Source: Persicaria tinctoria
Lineage: Eukaryota; Streptophyta; Magnoliopsida; Caryophyllales; Polygonaceae
Assembly (NCBI GenBank): GCA_037127255.1
Contig: JBANSL010000004.1
Span: 36,978,467 to 37,042,466 of the forward strand
Reading direction: 5' to 3'
DNA length: 64,000 nt
Below, in pieces: positions 56,500 to 64,000 of the stretch. The notes under the pieces were generated by a model. The model made no database searches. It saw only the letters and a program-made list of their open reading frames with translations, and was not told the origin of the DNA. How positions within the stretch are numbered: the first letter of the stretch is position 1; the number at the start of each line of letters is the position of its first letter. Made by a program: the position numbers and the translations under genes.

Positions 56500-57365
56500 G
56501 TGGAGTGAATTATTTAAAAAAAATGAAAACATAATAATAAAAACACAAATAAAATAATAATAATAAAAAAAACAAATAAAATAATAATAATAATTGAATT
56601 TTATTTTAATTTATTTACAAAAAAACAAATAAAATAATAATAATTGAGTTTGATTTTAATTTATTTACAAAAAAAATCATAGTGTAATAAAAAAACATAA
56701 ATTACAGAATTGAGTTTTATTTTAATTTATTTATAAATAAAAAATAAATTTATAGAAAAAATAAATACATAAATAATAAATAAAATAAAATAATTTAGTT
56801 ATATCAAATAAATAATATTAATACTTTAAACAAAAAAATTTGAGTTTGATTTTAATTTATTTATAAAAAAATTATAAGAGAGTACAAATATACATTACAC
56901 AATCCTATAAAAAAATACTAAATGAAATATATTAATTAATTTATAAAAAAAATCAAAACGTTAAACAATAAATAATAAATACAATTCATTGACTTTATAA
57001 AATAAATGAAATAAACATAAATAAGAAATAAAATAAAAGCATTTATTTCTAAATAAATAAGTTTATAAATAAAAATAAAATAAATAAATTTATTTTTAAA
57101 TTTATTTATAGAACAAATAAACACATAAATAATAAATAAAAGAAAATAATTTAGATATATAAAATAAATAACATTAATATTTTAAACAAACAAAATTGTG
57201 TTTGATTTTAATTTATTTATAAAAAAATTATAAGGGAGTACAAACTTACATTACACAATCCTAAAAACATATTAAATGAAATATATTAATTAATTTATAA
57301 AAAAAAATCAAAACATTAAACAATAAATAATAAATACAATTCATTGACTTTATAAAATAAATGAA
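56500..57365. repeat. AT-rich region with a 200-bp direct repeat
   Basis: The sequence is dominated by AAATAAATAAT-type strings. A segment of about 200 bp at 56805-57010 recurs at 57165-57363, with TTTGATTTTAATTTATTTAT and AATACAATTCATTGACTTTA in both. No gene is seen. Confidence 0.7.
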
Positions 57366-60030
57366 GTAAAGCTATCGGAGATTTAAGTTACAAGTTTTAG
57401 GGGAAAATAATAAAATTTCATATAATTTATAAAAAAAAATCAATATATAAAAAAATGATTTATTTATTCTATTTCATTTAATAGAATTGTATTTAAAAAA
57501 TATTACTAAAGATTGTAAAATAATACAATTTAATATTATTTAAGTTATGAGAGAGTACACAACCAGGATGTGTGTGAACTTATGCGCATTTTGAATGTGA
57601 ACAGACTGTATGAGCATTCCGGATGTGTAGGGTTTAGATTTAGGGTTTAGGGTTTAGGGTTTACGATTATGGTTTATGATCGATCACATAATATATTTTC
57701 CGATGTACGTCTCAACCACCCCGTTTCCGAGGTATGAAAAGTCAATTAACTCAAACCAGCACGACTATATATTATCAGCATCGAGGATTCTGTTGATTAT
57801 TAATAAAAGAAGATTTGAAGCTCGAATGCAATTGCGTACCATTATGGACCATTAGTTGTGGACTAAACAATAACTGAAGAACATAAGCGTCCCCACCGAA
57901 ATCATCAAAAAATTAGAGAATTGACTACTCTACAAAGTACCGAATTTGAAGAAGATTATAACTCGAATAGCCATCCCGTACCGACGTAAAGCTATCGGAG
58001 ATTTAAGTTACTAGTTTTAGGGAAAAATAATACAATTTCATATAATTTATAAAAAAAATCAATATATAAAAAATTATTTATTTACTCTATTTCATTTAAT
58101 AGAATTGTATTTAAAAAATATTATTAAAGATTGTAAAATAATACAATTTAATATTATTTAAATTATGAGAGTGTACACAACAAGGATAAGTGTGAACTTT
58201 ATGCGCATTTAGGATGTGCACAGACTGTATACGCATTCAGGATGTGTAGGGTTTAGGGTTAGGGTCAGGGTTAGGGTTTAGGGTTTAGGGTTTAGGGTTT
58301 AGGGTTAGGGTTTATGATCGATCACATAATATATTTTCCGATGTAGTTCCCAACCACCCCGTTTCCGAGGTATGAAGAGTCGATTAACTCAAACCAGCAC
58401 GACTATATATTATCAGAATCGAGGATTCTGTTGATTATTAATAAAAGAAGATTTGAAGCTCAAATGCAATCGCGTACCATTATGGATCATTAGTTGTGGA
58501 CTAAACACTAACTGAAGAACATAAACCTCCCCGCCGAAATCAGCAAATAATTGGAGACTTGACTACTCTACAAAGTACCGAATTTGAAGAAGATTAGAAC
58601 TCGAAGAGCCATCGCGCACCGACGTAAAGCTATCAGAGATTTAAGTTACTAGTTTTAGGGAAAAATAATACAATTTCATATAATTTATAAAAAAATCAAT
58701 ATATATAAAAAATGATTTATTTATTCTATTTTATTTAATAGAATTGTATTTAAAAAATATTACTAAAGATTGTAAAATAATATAATTTAATATTATTTAA
58801 GTTATGAGTGAGTACACAACCAGGATGTGTGTGAACTTTATGCGCATTTAGGATGTGCACACACTGTACGCGCATTCAGGATGTGTAGGGTTTAGGGTTA
58901 AGGTTAGAGTTTAGGGTTTAGGGTTAGGGTTTATGATCGATCACATAATATATTTTCCGATGTACGTCCCAACCACTCCGTTTCCTAGGTATGAAGAGTC
59001 GATTAACTCAAACCAGCACGACTATATATTATCAACATCGAGGACTCTGTTGATTATTAATAAAAAAATATTTGAAGCTCGAATGTAATCGCGTACCATT
59101 ATGGATCATTAGTTGTGGACTAAACACTAACTGAAGAACATAAACCTCCCCACCGAAATCAGCAAATAATTGGAGACTTGACTACTCTACAAAGTACCGA
59201 ATTTGATGAAGATTAGAACTCGAAGAGCCATCGCGTACCGACGTAAAGCTATCGGAGATTTAAGTTACTAGTTTTAGGAAAAAATAATACAATTTCATAT
59301 AATTTATAAAAAAAATCAATATATATATATATATAATGATATTTATTTATTCTATTTCATTTAATAGAATTGTATTTAAAAAATATTACTAAAGATTGTA
59401 AAATAATACAATTTAATATTATTTAAGTTATGAGAGAGTACACAACTAGGATGTGTGTGAACTCTATGCGCATTTAGGATATGTACAGACTGTCTGCGCA
59501 TTCAGGACGTGTAGGGTTTAGGGTTAGGGTTTAGGGTTAGGGTTTAGGGTTTAGGGTTAGGGTTTAGGATCGATCAATGAGTACATAATATATTTTCCGA
59601 TCTACCTCTCAACCACCCCGTTTCTGAGGTATGCAGACCCAAGTCGATTAACTCAAACCAGCACAACTATATATTATCAACATCGAGAATTCTGTTGATT
59701 ATTAATAAAAGAAGATTTGAATTTCAAATGCAATCGCGTACCGTTATGGAACATCAGTTGTGGACTAAACCCTAACTGAAGAACATAAACCTCCCCACCG
59801 AAATCAGCAAAAAATTGGAGACTTGACTACTCTACAAAGTATCGAATTTGAAGACGATTAGAACTCAACAGAGTTTAGGGTTTATGATCGATCAATGAGT
59901 ACATAATATATTTTCCGATGTACGTCCAAACCACCCCGTTTCCGAGGTATGCAGACCCAAGTCGATTAACTCAAACCAGCACGACTATATATTATCATCA
60001 TCGAGGATTCTGTTGATTATTAGAGTCTAG
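57366..60030. repeat. 620-bp satellite, four units plus a partial unit
   Basis: The anchor GTAAAGCTATC recurs at 57366, 57986, 58624 and 59243, periods 620, 638 and 619 bp. Each unit has a shared unique part (ATAATATATTTTCCGATGTA, ACTCAAACCAGCACGACTAT), an AT-rich part, and two GCATTnnGGATGTG motifs followed by a TTTAGGG-type tract. A partial unit follows at 59872-60030. Length differences come mainly from the telomere-like tract. Confidence 0.9.
58248..58311 (+). repeat. interstitial telomere-like tract (longest of four)
   Basis: This tract consists of TTTAGGG and TTAGGG units with one GGGTCAGGG. The equivalent tracts in the other satellite units are at 57628-57662, 58886-58933 and 59511-59568. 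The orientation is the same in all. They are short and degenerate, so they are not a chromosome end. Confidence 0.85.
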
Positions 60031-60260
60031 CTTGAAATATTTTGTATACAGGACTATTTACAAACGTCAAAAATATGTTATTTCTCTGTAAATCTAATGA
60101 GAAGAAATAAACACAATGAATAAGTGTGAATATTGACTTAGATAAGTCGTCGATCGATCAATGAATACATAATATATTTTCCGATGTACATCCCAACCAC
60201 CCTGTTTCCGACGTGCTGTAGATTTTGGATTCTCTATGCTGAATTAAGTTTCGAATTTGA

Positions 60261-60470
60261 TGTGTTGAGACGAGGACTATCCGATATTAGCTAGATGGAG
60301 CAATGTGAAGATTCTGAAAGACAAATACTTGAGGTATGCTATAGCCTGTGGCGAACAGAATTGGATGTGTTGAGATAAGAACTATCCGAGATTAGCTAGA
60401 TGGAGCAATGCGAAGATTCCGAAAGAAAAAGATTTGAGGTCTATTATAGCCTGTGGCGAAAAGTTCGTAT
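60261..60470. repeat. 105-bp direct duplication
   Basis: TGTGTTGAGA followed by CTATCC and TTAGCTAGATGGAGCAATG occurs at 60261 and 60366, and both units end with ATAGCCTGTGGCGAA. It lies just right of the 620-bp satellite. Confidence 0.8.
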
Positions 60471-60779
60471 TATGCTCACAACACTATTTAAAAACGCGAG
60501 CAACATGTTATTTATTTGTAAATGTAATAGAATAATGTGAAAAAGTATCGAGTATTCCGTTGATTAAAAAAAAAAAGATTTGAAGCTCGTTCTCAATCGC
60601 GCACTATTATGCACCATTAGTTGTGGACTAAACCCTAACTGAAGAACATAAACCTCCCCACTGAAATTAGGAAAAAATTAGAGACTGGACTAGCCTATAA
60701 AGAGCACATAAAACCTCATCCCCTCAAACTTTTACCCTACACGAGGATATGAAGGCAAGTTCTGGCCTCCCCTAAGCAT

Positions 60780-60899
60780 TCGTACGTGGAATTGAAGAAG
60801 TTGCAGTTCGATCTCATGACTGTGAGGAGATTCATGGAAGGTGGCGGTGAGAATGGTGCAATTGTTGTGTTTGAGCGGAATAATGAGGCTTTAGAGTAG
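60780..60899 (+). other. possible 39-codon coding fragment
   Basis: An open stretch to TAG reads SYVELKKLQFDLMTVRRF and FERNNEALE, which has protein-like composition. It lacks a start codon in frame and is preceded by TATAAAG at about 60698 and an ATG at 60750 in another context. I do not recognise it; it may be a captured gene fragment. Confidence 0.25.
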
Positions 60900-60924
60900 G
60901 AGAAGAGGTAGATTAAAAAAGATC

Positions 60925-61570
60925 TTACATGTTTAACTGAAAAAGATCATAAAAAATAAAATAAAATATTTAATTTATAAAATTAAAAAATATATAAAAC
61001 AATAAATAATAAATAGAATAAATTTATTTATTTACGGAAAAACAAATACAATTATAATAAAGTAGAAAAAAATATAACAAATAAGAGTAAGAATAGTAAA
61101 AATAAAATAAAATAAATTTATTTGTGAATAAAAAACAAAAAAAAATATAAAAAAATAAATAATAAATTTATTTATTAACTATAAATAATTTATTTATTTA
61201 TTTATGTTTTATTATTTTTTACCAATTTATTAATTATACATATGTTTAACTGAAAAAGATCATACAAAATAAAATAAATTTTTTAATTTATAAATCTAAA
61301 AGATATATAAAACAATAAATAATAAATAGAATAAATTTATTTATTTACATAAAAAAAATACAATTATAATAAAGTAGAAAAAAATATAACAAATAAAAAT
61401 AAGAATAAGAATAGAAAAATTAAATAAAATAAATTTAATTAATACTAAAAAGGAAAAAACATATAAAACAATAAATAATAAATATAATAAATTAATTTAT
61501 TTACAAAAAACATCAAAAATTAATAAAACAATAAAACTTCAATGTAATAAATAAATAAATAAATAATTTA
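60925..61570. repeat. AT-rich region with a 310-bp-spaced direct repeat
   Basis: CATGTTTAACTGAAAAAGATCAT-type sequence with the following 150 bp occurs near 60929 and again near 61240. The rest is AAATAAATAAT strings. No gene is seen. Confidence 0.65.
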
Positions 61571-62646
61571 GTTACAAAATCTCTCATTTTACCTTGAGTT
61601 ATTTTATAAATATTGTACCATGAATTATTTTATCTTTAGCCATTAAGATTGATTATTTTAGTTCATTATATCCAGTGGCGGATCTAGAATTTTTGTTAGA
61701 GGGGGGCTGAAAATTACAAAGGACGATATGATCGATACTCCTCGCTCGTTAAACAAGATTTTTGTCCATATGAACCAAATAAGATATTATGACCAATGTT
61801 ATTACCTAAATCCAACAAATCATTCAAACCAAACTCTATCAATATATATAAAATTCTACTTAAAACTCCCTACTTCCAATCCACAAATTGATTATCGAAT
61901 CTGCAAATTTACCCAAAATTGCTACTTCAATCCACAAATTTATTAGCAAAATCACAAACCCTAATCGAAATTTACCCAAATTGATTCTCAAATCCACAAA
62001 TTATAATCTAAATTGATTTCCGTCTCAACGAATTGAACTTAAAAACAATCTAATTAAAATTCAACTTAAATTAATCCTTGTCCATATTTTATACTCCTAT
62101 AAGAAACAAATCCACAAATCACAATTCAAATCACAAATTCACTTCTTACAACCACAATCACAAACCACAATTCCAAATCACAAACAACAAATTCACAAAT
62201 TTATTTCTCACCACAATCACAAACCACAAATTCTAATCTAAATTGATTGTCATCCCAACAAATTGAACTTAAGAACAGTCAAATTTAAAGGAAGAAGAAG
62301 AAACTAACTAAAAAAGATTGAACAATAAAGATTGAATCACTTCGAAATCACAAATTTCCCCCAAATTGTTTCTCAAATTCACAAATTCTAATCTAAATTG
62401 ATTTATATGTCAACGAATTGATCTTAAGAATAATCAAATTTAAAGGAAGAAGAAGAAACTAACTAATCTCTTCGACAGGGCTGTGTTGCGGTGGTGCGGG
62501 GTGTGGCACCGGCGCCAGGGTCGGCCGGAGGTGGAGTTGGCGGCGGCGGCGGAGGCGGTCGGGGCGGGGAGTCGGGGTTTCGCTTTCGATGTGTGTGTGA
62601 ATGTGAGTCGCTGCCGCTTCAGCTTCGTGCCAGTGTTAAAAAAAAA

Positions 62647-63668
62647 TGGTAAACTGCAGAAAACCACCCCTTAAATACACCACATTGCTTAAAACCACCC
62701 CTTAAAATAAAAATTGCATAAAACCACCCTTTAAACCTACTCCGTTAGCAAGTAACCACCCCACCCATCTATTCCGTTAAAAATCTAACAAATGTGCAAG
62801 TACAATGATGCCCCTCGGTTCACCCTCCAGGCCTCTAAACCAGCCAGAACCATGAAATTTTTCTCACCCTCAAACCCTATAAATTCATAACGGCGGCGTC
62901 AAACACCTGCGCAGCTCCTCGGTGACTTCCTTCTTCTTCTCCTCGACCTCCTCCGTGAGCAATTCGGCGGGAGTCTCCTTCAGATCCTGGGCTGCATCAA
63001 CGTCGGGGTTATGGGCGGGGTCAGATTTGTCAATGTCCCGGTTCGATCCTTATCATTGTTATCAATCAACGGCTTCAAAACAAAATTCGACAGCGAGTCA
63101 GGTGAAGCTGTTGTCACCACGACTTCTGATTTCACATGGCTTTCTTTCTTCGACCCAACCGTGGCGACCCTTGGGAGACATTCGGTGAAACGATTGAACT
63201 TATGCTAAAGCGATATCAGCCGGTCGAGGCGGTAGAAATTGATGGGGATTGATCGGAGATGTTGATGATGAACAGATCAAGAACGCGGAGCTTGTAAAGG
63301 GACAAAAGGAAGGGAGGGAGAGAGAGCCGGAGAAGAGGTTGTGCTCGAGAGTGAGCGTCTTGAGTCTGATCGATGATGAGGATGTAGATCTGATGGAGGT
63401 TGGACCAAGGCGGAGAAGAGATTGTGCTCGAGAGGAGCTCCGGTGTGATGGTCGGCGCTGCCAGGGCGGAAAGAAGCATGAAGAGAGGAGGAGAAGTTCC
63501 AACTAATTGTATTTTCAGAGATCTGACGGAATTTTTAACAGAACAAATGGGTAGGGTGGTGATTTGCTAACGGAGTAGGTTTAAAGGGTGGTTTTCTGCA
63601 ATTGTTATTTTAAGGGGTGGTTTTGAGCAATATAGGGTATTTAAGGGGTGGTTTCCTGAAGTTTACCC
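62647..63668. mobile_element. nested Mutator-like element with captured sequence (Pack-MULE)
   Basis: Long inverted ends of about 140 bp (62647-62790 and 63525-63668) begin GGTAAACT and carry three AAAACCACCCCTTA-type repeats each, with CCTACTCCGTTAGCAA in both. They are flanked by TAAAAAAAAA (62637-62646 and 63669-63678), a 10-bp duplication within the MULE range. There is no transposase. The interior has GC-rich gene-like sequence, including an LRR receptor-like fragment on the reverse strand and an unidentified part at 62870-63210. Confidence 0.85.
63240..63480 (-). pseudogene. captured LRR receptor-like kinase fragment
   Basis: On the reverse strand one frame reads LKTLTLEHNLFSGSLS and the next frame, after a single-base slip, reads LLSLYKLRVLDL. 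Together these give the leucine-rich repeat spacing typical of LRR receptor-like kinases. The fragment is about 80 codons, has stops and a frameshift, and lies inside the MULE. Confidence 0.55.
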
Positions 63669-63741
63669 TAAAAAAAAATAGAGGGATTCTGGTGCTTTTT
63701 TAAAAAAAAAAAAAAACAAATTCAAAAAGATGGGGTTATGG

Positions 63742-63792
63742 GGATTCGAACGCTCCGAAATTAATCACACCCGTGTCCCTGCCGCTGTGCCA
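63742..63792 (-). ncRNA. tRNA-like Pol III promoter boxes (SINE or tRNA-derived remnant)
   Basis: On the reverse strand, TGGCACAGCGG (63782-63792) fits the A box consensus TRGYNNARNGG and CGTTCGAATCC (63742-63752) fits the B box closely. Their spacing is like that in tRNA genes and SINEs. The flanks do not form a convincing acceptor stem, so this is not an intact tRNA gene. It lies between the nested MULE and the right end of the hAT element. Confidence 0.35.
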
Positions 63793-64000
63793 ACTCGTCC
63801 TTCTGATTCTAATCTACTTTATTTGTATATATTACAAAAATTAACAGATCTATGAAACATATATTTACCTTACTCTCTCGGATTGGGGGGGGGGGGGGGC
63901 TTCAGCCACCGCGAGCCCCCCCGTAGATCCGCCTCTGATTATATCTAATCTTAATTATCTATTGAACAATAAAATCTTATCATCAACATATTTATATTCA

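Larger units (their letters stand above)
61673..63937. mobile_element. hAT-type non-autonomous DNA transposon, 2,265 bp
   Basis: The left end is CAGTGGCGGATCTA and the right end, read inward, is CAGAGGCGGATCTA, one mismatch in 14. Both are flanked by the 8-bp duplication ATTATATC (61665-61672 and 63938-63945), which is diagnostic of hAT. No transposase is present. The left interior is A/C-rich and includes a 155-bp direct repeat (TTTAAAGGAAGAAGAAGAAA near 62285 and 62440). A MULE is nested at 62647-63668. A 15-G run lies near the right end. Confidence 0.9.

Noticed and set aside
57628..59568. True telomere
   Set aside because: The TTTAGGG tracts are short, degenerate, repeated inside a satellite and followed by other sequence on both sides.
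63742..63792. Functional tRNA gene
   Set aside because: A and B boxes are present, but no acceptor stem or anticodon arm could be paired.

Overview
This window is plant nuclear DNA from a repeat-rich chromosome region, and most of it is nested transposable elements. The evidence for a flowering plant is tRNA-Asp and initiator tRNA-Met primer binding sites on LTR elements, an Athila-type gag/protease, a SIRE-type Copia element with an extra 3' ORF, an RTE-type LINE ending in a trinucleotide repeat, DUF1985/Ulp1-like genes, TTTAGGG-type telomere-like repeats and a small intron-containing nuclear gene. A eudicot is likely; I cannot name the species. I see no rRNA gene, intact tRNA gene or CRISPR array.

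Layout. 1-5533: reverse-strand copy A of a non-autonomous Athila-like LTR element, cut by the window start. 5537-11265: a dead Ulp1-family gene on the plus strand, split in its first visible exon by a 2.8-kb solo LTR (5939-8751, TSD TGAAC). 11266-29950: copy C of the same Athila-like family, with a truncated 5' LTR, an internal tandem duplication, and a 9.7-kb SIRE-like Copia element (19134-28794, TSD AGATT) inside its 3' LTR. 30053-30688: an intact reverse-strand RING-H2 gene. 31666-about 44510: a reverse-strand RTE-like LINE interrupted by copy B of the Athila-like family (32197-41731, TSD GTAAA). 44540-48240: degenerate repeats, an 8-bp-TSD MITE, a second RING gene and about 4.5 copies of a 199-bp repeat. 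48279-53406: an eight-exon reverse-strand DUF1985/Ulp1 gene with two in-frame stops. 54160-54542: a compact two-exon gene for a 54-residue membrane protein, the best candidate for an ordinary host gene. 56400-61570: AT-rich tandem DNA, including a 620-bp satellite with telomere-like tracts. 61673-63937: a hAT-type element (TSD ATTATATC) carrying a nested MULE with captured gene fragments.

The most unusual signal belongs to the Athila-like family (A, B, C). All three copies lack reverse transcriptase, RNase H and the integrase core. They keep gag, protease and a short integrase-C-terminal-like tail in one reading frame. Both their LTRs and their coding region are filled with paired palindromic motifs, TCGA-N2-TCGA, placed 19-21 bp apart. 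In the linker between protease and tail these sit on a 93-bp repeat. The spacing is kept in non-coding LTRs and in two different coding frames, which points to a nucleic-acid function rather than a protein one.

Functionally, most coding sequence here is element-borne and decayed. Candidates for live genes are the 54-residue membrane protein gene and the RING-H2 gene at 30053-30688. Boundaries, TSDs and splice sites were read by eye; family names come from recognised motifs and were not checked against databases.
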